A DNA stretch of 42,655 nucleotides from Alcaligenaceae bacterium. GTDB lineage: Bacteria > Pseudomonadota > Gammaproteobacteria > Burkholderiales > Burkholderiaceae_B. The notes beneath the pieces were generated by a model. The model had not been told where the DNA came from. It saw only the letters and a list, made by a program, of their open reading frames with translations, and ran no database searches. The stretch is taken from positions 1 through 42,655 of the forward strand of contig CANCOC010000022.1 of NCBI GenBank assembly GCA_947379755.1. The letters run 5' to 3'. Positions 17,590 through 25,708 of this stretch are shown piece after piece. Positions within the stretch are counted from its first letter, which is position 1, and every line of letters starts with the position of its first letter. Position numbers and translations under genes: made by a program.

Positions 17590-19146
17590 ATGACCCTTGC
17601 TGTTTTGATGAGTCGGTCTCTAATTGGCCTGAACGCGCCGGTTGTCAGGGTTGAAACACATCTGGCAAATGGATTGCCTGCATTTACCATTGTTGGATTA
17701 GCTGATGCCGAAGTGAGGGAAAGTCGTGAACGGGTCAGGGCTGCGATTCAGAGTTCAGGCTTCACGTTTCCTTGTGGGCGACTAACTGTAAATTTGTCAC
17801 CGGCTGATTTACCCAAAGAATCAGGCAGATTTGATTTGCCGATTGCCTTGGGAGTCTTACTGGTATCGGGTCAGATTGATATACCTGAACTTGCCACTCA
17901 ACCTGATACCCTGGCTGGGGCTCCTGGGTTGAGTCATTGGGTCATAGCGGGTGAGCTTTCACTTTCGGGTGTTCTTGTTCCGATTGCAGGTGCAATTGCC
18001 ATTGCATTATCTGTTGCACGAAACCAGCCTGGAGCAACCCTGGTACTACCAGCCGAGAGTGCCGATCAGGCCGCACATGTCCCTGGCATCAATATCCTGA
18101 GTGCGTTGTCATTGCGTGATGTGGTGTTACACCTTTGCGGCAAACAGTCTTTGCGCAGGGCTTGCCTCAAAGCAAAGAGTGCTTTGGATTGTGACAAAAG
18201 GGAGATCAATCGCTCTTCACCAGAGTGCATGTCTGACGTTCGTGGGCAGCTCATCGCACGTCGTGCGCTCGAAGTGGCGGCGGCTGGAGGTCACAGCGTT
18301 TTGTTAACCGGAACACCTGGCGTAGGCAAGAGCATGCTCGCCAAAAGACTACGTGGGATTTTGCCTCCTCTGACTGAGCAAGAGGCACTGGAGGTCGCTT
18401 CAATTGCAGCGTTTACCGGATTGCGCGAATTTACCTGGGGTGCGCGTCCCTTCAGGTCCCCTCACCATTGCGCCTCCGTTGCAGCCATGGTTGGTGGTGG
18501 TGCAAAACCCCGTCCAGGTGAGGTCACTCTTGCGCACAAAGGCGTTTTGTTCATGGATGAAATGCCTGAGTTTGATCGGCGTGTGCTGGAAGCGCTACGA
18601 GAGCCTCTAGAGTCCAAAGAGGTTTGTATCGCACGTGCAAACGTTAAAATTGATTTTCCAGCCGATTTTCAGCTGATTGCTGCAATGAATCCATGTCCCT
18701 GCGGCTGGAGCGGCCATATCGTTCGGCCGTGCAGCTGCCGTGCTGAGCAGATTGAGCGCTATAGGGGTCGTTTATCGGGTCCCTTGCTGGACCGAATTGA
18801 TCTTTGCGTGCAGGTTGCTCAAACAGATGACGCATGGCTTGATTTGCCCAAAGGAGAGCCATCGGTATCGGTTCGCGAGCGAGTGATCGTTGCGCGTGAT
18901 CGACAATATGACCGTCAGCAGTGTGCAAATAGCCATCTGGGTCCTGCACAGATCGAAACCTATTGCACGCTCACTTCAACTGCGAATGCACTGTTGTCCC
19001 AGGTCGTTCATTCCTATCGGCCCTCCGCACGCTCCATTCAACGTATCCGCAGGGTCGCGCGCACATGCGCGGATCTGGCTGGCTCTGACCTGGTGACTAC
19101 CGAGCATATTAGTGAGGCGTTTCAGTATCGTCTGCAAAGAGGCTAG
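17590..19146 (+). CDS. comM: ComM / YifB family Mg-chelatase-like AAA+ protein
   Basis: 518 residues. It starts at ATG 17590 after GGAG. The N-terminal Lon-protease-like domain (VRVETHLANGLPAFTIVGLAD) is followed by an AAA+ core with Walker A GTPGVGKS, Walker B GVLFMDEMPEF and AAMNPCPCG. A Cys-rich insert (PCPCGWSGHIVRPCSC) and the C-terminal Mg-chelatase helical domain complete the protein. ComM is a hexameric helicase that promotes branch migration during natural transformation. Its presence is nearly universal in Proteobacteria and does not by itself prove competence. Confidence 0.96.
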   Translation: MTLAVLMSRSLIGLNAPVVRVETHLANGLPAFTIVGLADAEVRESRERVRAAIQSSGFTFPCGRLTVNLSPADLPKESGRFDLPIALGVLLVSGQIDIPELATQPDTLAGAPGLSHWVIAGELSLSGVLVPIAGAIAIALSVARNQPGATLVLPAESADQAAHVPGINILSALSLRDVVLHLCGKQSLRRACLKAKSALDCDKREINRSSPECMSDVRGQLIARRALEVAAAGGHSVLLTGTPGVGKSMLAKRLRGILPPLTEQEALEVASIAAFTGLREFTWGARPFRSPHHCASVAAMVGGGAKPRPGEVTLAHKGVLFMDEMPEFDRRVLEALREPLESKEVCIARANVKIDFPADFQLIAAMNPCPCGWSGHIVRPCSCRAEQIERYRGRLSGPLLDRIDLCVQVAQTDDAWLDLPKGEPSVSVRERVIVARDRQYDRQQCANSHLGPAQIETYCTLTSTANALLSQVVHSYRPSARSIQRIRRVARTCADLAGSDLVTTEHISEAFQYRLQRG

Positions 19147-19152
19147 GGTGAT

Positions 19153-19182
19153 TTGCCAAAACATGGAAATATGTCATATAAT
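19153..19182 (+). promoter_or_regulatory. Sigma-70 promoter of rpmI-rplT
   Basis: TTGCCA (19153-19158), an 18-bp spacer, then a perfect TATAAT (19177-19182). A leader of about 155 bases follows before rpmI at 19346. It begins with an 8-bp hairpin (TTTCCTGG / CCAGGGAA, one G-U pair, 19192-19214 region). Because infC is not upstream here, the operon needs its own promoter, and the leader is where L20 autoregulation could act. Confidence 0.65.
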
Positions 19183-19345
19183 CAAAGGCTTTCCTGGAAA
19201 ACCTCCAGGGAAATAAGTGGATCTGGGGTAATCAAGATTCGGTAGGGTTCAAAATTTCTATGTCGGCGGCATTATCGTCTGGGATAATTTTAGGAACACT
19301 GATCGGAGCACCTACAGGGCACAATTTTAAAATTCAGGATTTACT

Positions 19346-19543
19346 ATGCCTAAGATGAAGACCAAGAAAAGCGCCTCAAAACGCTTTCAGGTTCGCGGCA
19401 GCGGATCTATCAAGCGGGGACAGGCTTTCAAACGCCACATCCTCACCAAGAAAACCACCAAGACCAAGCGCCAGTTGCGCGGGTCAGCAGCGGTCGACAA
19501 AACAAACGTGGCCTCAGTTCGCGCCATGATGCCTTTCGCTTGA
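19346..19543 (+). CDS. rpmI: 50S ribosomal protein L35
   Basis: 65 residues, highly basic, with the standard L35 sequence ([20 protein letters not shown] at the start, [14 protein letters not shown] near the end). It is followed 13 bases later by rplT, with a TAGGAG ribosome site between. It is part of the large ribosomal subunit. Confidence 0.98.
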   Translation: MPKMKTKKSASKRFQVRGSGSIKRGQAFKRHILTKKTTKTKRQLRGSAAVDKTNVASVRAMMPFA

Positions 19544-19556
19544 TAGGAGCTAATCA

Positions 19557-19916
19557 ATGCCTCGCGTAAAACGTGGTGTCACGGCACGTGCCCGTCACAA
19601 AAAAGTAATCTCCGCCGCTAAAGGCTATCGTGGTCGTCGCGGTAATGTATTCCGTATCGCCAAGCAGGCAGTTATGCGTGCTGGTCAGTACGCATATCGC
19701 GATCGCCGTAACAAAAAGCGTACGTTCCGTGCGCTCTGGATTGCACGTATTAACGCAGCAGTGCGTGAACATGACGTGACATACAGCGTGTTTATCGCTG
19801 GTCTGAAAAAGGCCATGATCGAATTGGACCGTAAAGTCCTGGCCGATCTGGCTGTGCGTGACAAAGCTGGCTTTGCCGCAATTGTCAATCAGGTCAAATC
19901 AGCCCTGGCTGCCTAA
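19557..19916 (+). CDS. rplT: 50S ribosomal protein L20
   Basis: 119 residues with the canonical L20 start ([18 protein letters not shown]) and the globular C-terminal part ([22 protein letters not shown]). It is needed for early 50S assembly and, in Gammaproteobacteria, represses the rpmI-rplT mRNA. A hairpin lies after the gene, before pheS. Confidence 0.98.
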   Translation: MPRVKRGVTARARHKKVISAAKGYRGRRGNVFRIAKQAVMRAGQYAYRDRRNKKRTFRALWIARINAAVREHDVTYSVFIAGLKKAMIELDRKVLADLAVRDKAGFAAIVNQVKSALAA

Positions 19917-19935
19917 TATCTGAACGAGTGGTATG

Positions 19936-19970
19936 TGCAAAACGGGGCCACTGGGCTCCGTTTGCATTTT
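19936..19970 (+). terminator. Hairpin between rplT and pheS
   Basis: TGCAAAACGG pairs with CCGTTTGCA (one bulged A), with further pairing inside, and TTTT follows at 19967-19970. The T tract is short, so it may be a partial terminator or attenuator ahead of pheST. No Phe-rich leader peptide is visible in the 84-base gap. Confidence 0.45.
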
Positions 19971-20000
19971 GAAGGTTGATTTAGCCAAAGGCTCATTGTG

Positions 20001-21023
20001 ATGACTGAGATGGTCGATGACCTGATAGAACAGGCCCGTACATTATTTGAGCAAGCAGCTGATGCCGCATCGCTCGAGAATGCCAAAGCGCGATTTTTAG
20101 GCAAGCAGGGCTCTCTGACTGAGATGATGAAAGGGCTGGCAAAACTTGATGCCGATGCCAAGCGTGCCGAAGGCGCCCGCATTAATCTGATCAAGCAACA
20201 GATTGAGTCACTTCTGAATGGCCGCCGTGCAGCGCTTGCGCAGGCTGAGCTGGATGCACGCCTGGCGTCGGAGACCATTGACGTCACGCTACCAGGTCGT
20301 GGGTCAAGTCGCGGCACCATTCACCCCGTGATCCGTACATGGCAGCGCGTTGAAGCAATTTTCAAGTCGATTGGTTTTGATGTGGCCGATGGCCCCGAAA
20401 TCGAAAACGACTGGACGAATTTCACTGCATTGAACAATCCTGAAAATCATCCCGCGCGCTCGATGCAGGATACGTTTTATGTGGATATGCACGACAGCAA
20501 AGGTTTGCCTTTACTCTTACGCACGCATACGAGCCCGATGCAAGTGCGATATGCAAGAATGAACAAACCCCCAATCAAGGTGATTGCGCCTGGTCGGACC
20601 TACCGCGTAGATAGTGATGCGACCCACTCGCCGATGTTTCATCAGGTCGAGGGGCTCTGGATTGACGAGAATATATCGTTCGCTGATCTGAAAGGCGTCT
20701 ATACAAACTTCCTGCGCTGTTTTTTTGAAACAGAAGATCTCGAATTACGTTTCAGGCCATCGTTTTTCCCGTTTACAGAACCCTCTGCAGAAATCGACAT
20801 GATGTTCACGTCTGGCCCGAATAAAGGTCGCTGGCTTGAAATCTCGGGCTCTGGTCAGGTACATCCGGATGTCATTCGTAATTTTGGTCTGGACCCAGAG
20901 CGCTATATCGGTTTTGCTTTTGGTTCGGGCCTTGAGCGCCTGGCCATGTTGCGATACGGCGTGAATGATTTGCGTCAGTTCTTTGAAGGCGATCTGCGCT
21001 TTTTGCGCCAGTTCAACGATTAA
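20001..21023 (+). CDS. pheS: Phenylalanyl-tRNA synthetase alpha subunit
   Basis: 340 residues from ATG 20001 (GTG 19998 is an alternative). It has an N-terminal coiled-coil tRNA-binding arm (about 1-90), then the class II catalytic core: [19 protein letters not shown] (motif 2), [10 protein letters not shown], and [20 protein letters not shown] (motif 3). It forms the alpha2-beta2 enzyme with the pheT product 26 bases downstream. Confidence 0.98.
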   Translation: MTEMVDDLIEQARTLFEQAADAASLENAKARFLGKQGSLTEMMKGLAKLDADAKRAEGARINLIKQQIESLLNGRRAALAQAELDARLASETIDVTLPGRGSSRGTIHPVIRTWQRVEAIFKSIGFDVADGPEIENDWTNFTALNNPENHPARSMQDTFYVDMHDSKGLPLLLRTHTSPMQVRYARMNKPPIKVIAPGRTYRVDSDATHSPMFHQVEGLWIDENISFADLKGVYTNFLRCFFETEDLELRFRPSFFPFTEPSAEIDMMFTSGPNKGRWLEISGSGQVHPDVIRNFGLDPERYIGFAFGSGLERLAMLRYGVNDLRQFFEGDLRFLRQFND

Positions 21024-21049
21024 TCCAGTTCAGACTGACACGGTTCCAT

Positions 21050-23461
21050 ATGCAATTTCCTGAGTCCTGGCTGCGTACGCTAGTCAATCCTACTATCAGT
21101 TCCGTTGAGCTTTCTCATCGCTTGACCATGGCGGGTCTTGAAGTCGAAGAAGCCCACCCGGTTGCACCCGAATTTTCGGGTATCGTGGTCGCACGTATAG
21201 AGACCGCAGAACCCCATCCCAACGCAGATAAGCTGCGTATTTGTACGGTCGATGCGGGTACTGGTGCCTTATTGCAAATCGTTTGTGGTGCGCCAAATGC
21301 TGCTGCAGGGATCAAGGTCCCGCTTGCCACCGTTGGTGCAAAGATGCCTGATGGAATGAAAATTGGCGTAGCCAAAATGCGTGGCGTCGAGTCGTCAGGC
21401 ATGCTTTGTTCCGCGCGTGAACTCGGATTATCACAAGATCATGCTGGTCTGATGGTTTTACCTGATGACGCAATAATTGGATCAAGCGTGCGTGACGCAC
21501 TGAATCTGGATGACACCTTATTCACGTTAAAGCTCACCCCCAATCGTGCAGATTGTTTGTCGATTCTGGGTGTGGCGCGCGAAGTGGCTGCCCTGACGGG
21601 AGCCGCACTGACTGTTCCCTCTGTCGCAACGATCAAACCCAGCCTGACTGAAGTCGTACCAGTCAAGGTGACTGCTCCTGATTTGTGTGGACGTTTTGCC
21701 GGACGTATCGTTCGAGGCGTGAATGCACGTGCACAAACCCCTGCCTGGATGGTTGAGTGCCTGACCCGTGCAGGCCAACGCTCGGTGACAGCTCTGGTCG
21801 ACATATCGAACTATGTCATGCTCCTGCTTGGTCGTCCGACACATGTATTTGATATTGATCGCATGCCCGAAAAGTCAATTGAGGTTCGTTGGGCACACCC
21901 AGGCGAAACGCTTAAGCTTCTCAATGATCAGGTGATTGAGCTAGATGCAACCATGGGCGTGCTTTGCAGTGCCGGTCAACCTGAAAGTCTGGTGGGCATC
22001 ATGGGTGGGTCCTCTGCTGCGGTTTCGCTGGACACAACCAGTGTCTATGTTGAAGCGGCATTCTGGTGGCCCGAGGCGATTGCAGGACGTGCGCGTCGCT
22101 TAAAGCTTAACTCAGAAGCCAGCCACCGCTTTGAGCGGGGCGTGGATTTTGAAAGTATTCCCGAGCATCTTGATCTGATTACACAATTGATACTTGATAT
22201 TTGTGGTGGTCAGGCGGGACCGATTGACGATCAGATCATCAATCTGCCTGTGCGCGCTGCGGTGACAATGCGTCTGTCGCGTTGCTGCCGAATCTTGGGT
22301 GTGCAAGTCAGTCCAGAAGAGGTTGCGCAAATTTTCACTCGCCTGGGTCTGGTATTTACCAAACAGGGGGATGACTTTATCGTTACACCGCCTTCCTACC
22401 GTTTCGATTTACGGATTGAAGAAGACCTGATCGAAGAAGTCGCACGCATTGTCGGCTTTGAAAATATTCCTGCCGTTCCGCCCAGTGCACCTGCAACCAT
22501 GCGCATGGCACCCGAGACTCTTCGCTCGGCGCATACTGTGCGTGCGGAAATGGCAAGCCTGGACTACCAGGAAGTCATTAACTTCTCCTTTGTTGAAGAG
22601 TCATGGGAGCACGATATGGCAGGGCATGCCGATCCGATCCGTCTCTTAAACCCCATTGCCAGTCAACTGGCAGTGATGCGTTCGACGCTGCTGCCAGGCC
22701 TCATTGCCAATATTCGATATAACGCTAATCGCAAACAGACACGCGTCAGAGTATTCGAACTCGGTCGTGTCTTTAGGCGTGATCCGGCAGTGAGCGACGG
22801 GCCGTTAACCGTTGCTGGGGTGCACCAGCCCCAGCACCTCGCGGGCGCTGCCTGGGGGCCTGCAGTTGATGATCAGTGGGCGCTACCTGGACGAGCAGTC
22901 GACTTCTTTGATGTCAAACACGATATTGAGTCATTGTTTGCGAGTCGTGCAGCAGATCTTAAGTTCATATCTGCTTCGCACCCAGCACTGCATCCTGGCC
23001 AGACAGCAAAAATTTTTCTTAATGATCAACCCATTGGCTGGCTGGGTGCTCTGCACCCTAAATGGGTTCAGCTCCAGGAACTCAATAGCGCGCCTGTGAT
23101 GTTTGAAGTCACGCTCGAAGCCCTGCAGTCGGTGCCGATGCCGTGCGTCCAGGAACTCTCACGCCAGCCTTTGGTGCATCGCGACATGGCGGTCTGGGTG
23201 CCAGCCCAGACTCCTGCAGGTACATTGCTCGATACGATTTACGCTACGATTGCTGCAAACCCTGACCTGGCTGTTATACGCGATGTTCGTTTGTTTGATG
23301 TCTGGCGCGATCCTTCAAAAGATGCTGCCGACGAAAAGAGTCTTGCTTTTAGGTTCACGTTGCAAGACACTGACGTGACAATGGATGATGCGCGTGTGGA
23401 TGCCTGCCTGACTAAAATTCGTCTGGCGTTAGAGTCTGCCCATCAGGCACGTCAGCGTTAA
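21050..23461 (+). CDS. pheT: Phenylalanyl-tRNA synthetase beta subunit
   Basis: 803 residues, full length. Domain order is the EMAP-like tRNA-binding domain (about 40-150, with EPHPNADKLRICTVDAG), B3/B4 editing domain, B5 domain, the catalytic-like core (PSYRFDLRIEEDLIEEVARI), and a C-terminal anticodon-binding domain beginning near RQPLVHRDMAVWV. It follows pheS and precedes ihfA in the widely conserved order. Confidence 0.98.
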   Translation: MQFPESWLRTLVNPTISSVELSHRLTMAGLEVEEAHPVAPEFSGIVVARIETAEPHPNADKLRICTVDAGTGALLQIVCGAPNAAAGIKVPLATVGAKMPDGMKIGVAKMRGVESSGMLCSARELGLSQDHAGLMVLPDDAIIGSSVRDALNLDDTLFTLKLTPNRADCLSILGVAREVAALTGAALTVPSVATIKPSLTEVVPVKVTAPDLCGRFAGRIVRGVNARAQTPAWMVECLTRAGQRSVTALVDISNYVMLLLGRPTHVFDIDRMPEKSIEVRWAHPGETLKLLNDQVIELDATMGVLCSAGQPESLVGIMGGSSAAVSLDTTSVYVEAAFWWPEAIAGRARRLKLNSEASHRFERGVDFESIPEHLDLITQLILDICGGQAGPIDDQIINLPVRAAVTMRLSRCCRILGVQVSPEEVAQIFTRLGLVFTKQGDDFIVTPPSYRFDLRIEEDLIEEVARIVGFENIPAVPPSAPATMRMAPETLRSAHTVRAEMASLDYQEVINFSFVEESWEHDMAGHADPIRLLNPIASQLAVMRSTLLPGLIANIRYNANRKQTRVRVFELGRVFRRDPAVSDGPLTVAGVHQPQHLAGAAWGPAVDDQWALPGRAVDFFDVKHDIESLFASRAADLKFISASHPALHPGQTAKIFLNDQPIGWLGALHPKWVQLQELNSAPVMFEVTLEALQSVPMPCVQELSRQPLVHRDMAVWVPAQTPAGTLLDTIYATIAANPDLAVIRDVRLFDVWRDPSKDAADEKSLAFRFTLQDTDVTMDDARVDACLTKIRLALESAHQARQR

Positions 23462-23488
23462 TATTTTGAAAGTTTACTGGTACCCATC

Positions 23489-23815
23489 ATGACAACAGAT
23501 ATTGCAGCCAATGATCCACGTACACTCACCAAGGCAGAACTGGCTGAGATGCTGTTTGATCGCGTGGGTCTGAATAAACGCGAAGCCAAGGATATTGTCG
23601 ATACTTTTTTTGAAGAAATTCGCGATGCCCTGGCGCGTGGTGAACCAGTGAAATTGTCTGGATTTGGGAATTTTCAAGTACGAAATAAACCTCCGCGTCC
23701 AGGACGTAATCCCAAAACGGGTGAAACCATTCCGATTGCAGCGCGCCGTGTGGTGACGTTTCATGCGAGTCAAAAGCTCAAAGTTGCAGTAGAACGGCCC
23801 ATTGAGCAGGTTTAA
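23489..23815 (+). CDS. ihfA: Integration host factor alpha subunit
   Basis: 108 residues of the HU/IHF fold ([25 protein letters not shown]). The DNA-intercalating arm reads [14 protein letters not shown]. The pheST-ihfA order identifies the alpha subunit. IHF bends DNA by heterodimerising with IhfB; it would also assist the sigma-54 promoter of glnB. Confidence 0.96.
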   Translation: MTTDIAANDPRTLTKAELAEMLFDRVGLNKREAKDIVDTFFEEIRDALARGEPVKLSGFGNFQVRNKPPRPGRNPKTGETIPIAARRVVTFHASQKLKVAVERPIEQV

Positions 23816-23963
23816 CCTCTTCATGCTGGGGTGATGCGCAAATTCAAACTCTTCCTTCCTGATTTTGGTATGCTGTGTAATCTAAGTTGCGTGATTGTCC
23901 TTCCCGTACTGATTCGTTGCACTGATCAAATTTCAGTCGACCCGGAATAAATTTATCGCTCTC

Positions 23964-24386
23964 ATGGCCATGACCATAACTGACAAGACAGTAGTACTTC
24001 CTCCCATACCGGCAAAGCGCTACTTCACCATTGGTGAAGTCAGTGATCTCTGTGCGGTCAAAGCACACGTCCTGCGTTATTGGGAACAAGAATTTACACA
24101 ACTCAAACCAGTCAAAAGGCGCGGTAACCGTCGGTATTACCAACACCATGAAGTCCTGCTTATTCGCAAGATTCGAGAACTCCTCTATGAACAGGGTTTC
24201 ACAATCAGTGGTGCACGCAATCGTTTGAGTGAGGGCAGAGAGACCCCCCAGGATCCTGATGCAGCTGTGCGTTTGACCGCAATTGAGCTGCACTCCCTGC
24301 GTGCAGAGCTACTCAGTATTCGTGATTTGCTGGCAAGTGTTTCTGGCTCTGGTTCAAGCACAGGGTTGCTTGATCTCCACGCTTAA
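23964..24386 (+). CDS. MerR-family transcriptional regulator
   Basis: 140 residues. The winged-helix MerR DNA-binding domain (about 15-85) reads [26 protein letters not shown] and [30 protein letters not shown] short C-terminal helix follows and there is no Cys-based metal site. This MerR-like gene regularly follows ihfA in Gamma- and Betaproteobacteria. Its regulon and ligand are not known. A second Met at codon 3 is an equally good start. Confidence 0.9.
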   Translation: MAMTITDKTVVLPPIPAKRYFTIGEVSDLCAVKAHVLRYWEQEFTQLKPVKRRGNRRYYQHHEVLLIRKIRELLYEQGFTISGARNRLSEGRETPQDPDAAVRLTAIELHSLRAELLSIRDLLASVSGSGSSTGLLDLHA

Positions 24387-24440
24387 TTTTTACTCTTGGC
24401 TTCAGGCAAAGAATCGCTGCCTCTGCTATAATTTTCTTCT

Positions 24441-24519
<79 letters not shown>

Positions 24520-24530
24520 GTATCATCAAC

Positions 24531-24566
24531 GGACTCAAGTTTAAAACTTGAGTCCGTTTTGTTTTT
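24531..24566 (+). terminator. Intrinsic terminator after tRNA-Pro
   Basis: A 12-bp perfect inverted repeat (GGACTCAAGTTT / AAACTTGAGTCC, 24531-24555) followed by GTTTTGTTTTT. It ends the tRNA transcript. Confidence 0.9.
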
Positions 24567-24641
24567 GCGAGTATTTAACATTTGTTTTATAAGGGTATGA
24601 TCCTTAGCTATATTTGAATACAGCTTGGGTAGCTCACCTGA

Positions 24642-25682
24642 TTGAATATGACGCACCTATCTGATCCAGAAATGCAAACAACGGCACAGGGTTCAACCCT
24701 CAGGCCAGGGTTGAATCGTCGGCGCTTTTTAATGGCCTCTGCAACTGCAACTGCTGCGCTGGGTCTTGGATTCAGTCTGACAGGATGTTCACCGACTCCT
24801 TTAGGTATGTCTGGGACTTTCTTTCAGCCATGGATGGATCATACGAACTGGCCGAAAGAAACCTGGCGAGTTAAATGCTTGCAGATGAAAGAACTTGGCT
24901 GCAAGGACATCACCATTCAATGGGTCGGTGAGCGCAGCACTGAGCATGACTGGCGATTATCGGACGAGACCCTGAAATCTATTTTTGATATTGCAGATGA
25001 ACTGGATCTGAAAATTAGACTGGGGTTACCTTACGATACTCGATGGTGGCAAGTGCTTGAGTCAAAGTCCATTGAACCCATCGTTGAGTTTTTAAACGAA
25101 GCCAAGCAAAGGATGGAGCAATTTATCACCCAGTCCCGCTGGCACGTCCGTCCTGCCTTCCTGGGATGGTATATCCCCTACGAGATTGAACAATATAGCT
25201 GGGCAACGGAACAACGCAAAGAATTGCTGGTGAATTGGTTAGTCGCTATCGTGGGATCAACGCGTGGGACTACACAACATCCTGTTGCAATCTCCACTTA
25301 CCACAGCGCGATTGTTTCAGAATCGTCACTTGCACAATTATGGAACATCATCACCGAGCGTGTGGCCTTGAGACCAATGATTCAGGATGGAGTAGGTGTG
25401 GAGGGGATGGCAAACTACGCAAAGCTTGAACCATTACGCGATCTCTTAAAACAAAAACACATTGCATTTGATCTGATCATTGAGTTGTTTGAAGAGATTA
25501 AGAATGATCATTTGAGTAGCGTCGATTTTCAAGCACGCTCTGCAAGTTTGGTGCGTATCAAACAACAAATCGAGATTGCGAAAACCTTTGGAGCTGAGCA
25601 GCTTGTTTCATTTTCGCTCGACCCCTGGGTCATGGGTGAAACAGCAGAGGCGCGGCTTTTATTAAAAAACTGGCCAACATAG
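24642..25682 (+). CDS. Tat-exported lipoprotein of the DUF4434 type
   Basis: 346 residues. The N-terminus carries a twin-arginine signal (NRRRFLMAS, residues 25-33) running into a lipobox LTGC with Cys49, so a folded protein is exported and then lipidated. The mature part (GTFFQPWMDHTNWPKETWRVKCLQ, MKELGCKDITIQWV, FLGWYIPYEIEQYSW) resembles DUF4434 proteins, which are predicted TIM barrels related to glycoside hydrolases. The conserved-looking acidic and aromatic residues (YEIE) could form an active site, but this is inference. The gene converges on the Nfr-like operon, suggesting a role in processing that polysaccharide. Confidence 0.75.
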   Translation: MNMTHLSDPEMQTTAQGSTLRPGLNRRRFLMASATATAALGLGFSLTGCSPTPLGMSGTFFQPWMDHTNWPKETWRVKCLQMKELGCKDITIQWVGERSTEHDWRLSDETLKSIFDIADELDLKIRLGLPYDTRWWQVLESKSIEPIVEFLNEAKQRMEQFITQSRWHVRPAFLGWYIPYEIEQYSWATEQRKELLVNWLVAIVGSTRGTTQHPVAISTYHSAIVSESSLAQLWNIITERVALRPMIQDGVGVEGMANYAKLEPLRDLLKQKHIAFDLIIELFEEIKNDHLSSVDFQARSASLVRIKQQIEIAKTFGAEQLVSFSLDPWVMGETAEARLLLKNWPT

Positions 25683-25708
25683 TTGACTGATTTTTAATAA
25701 GGCACGAA

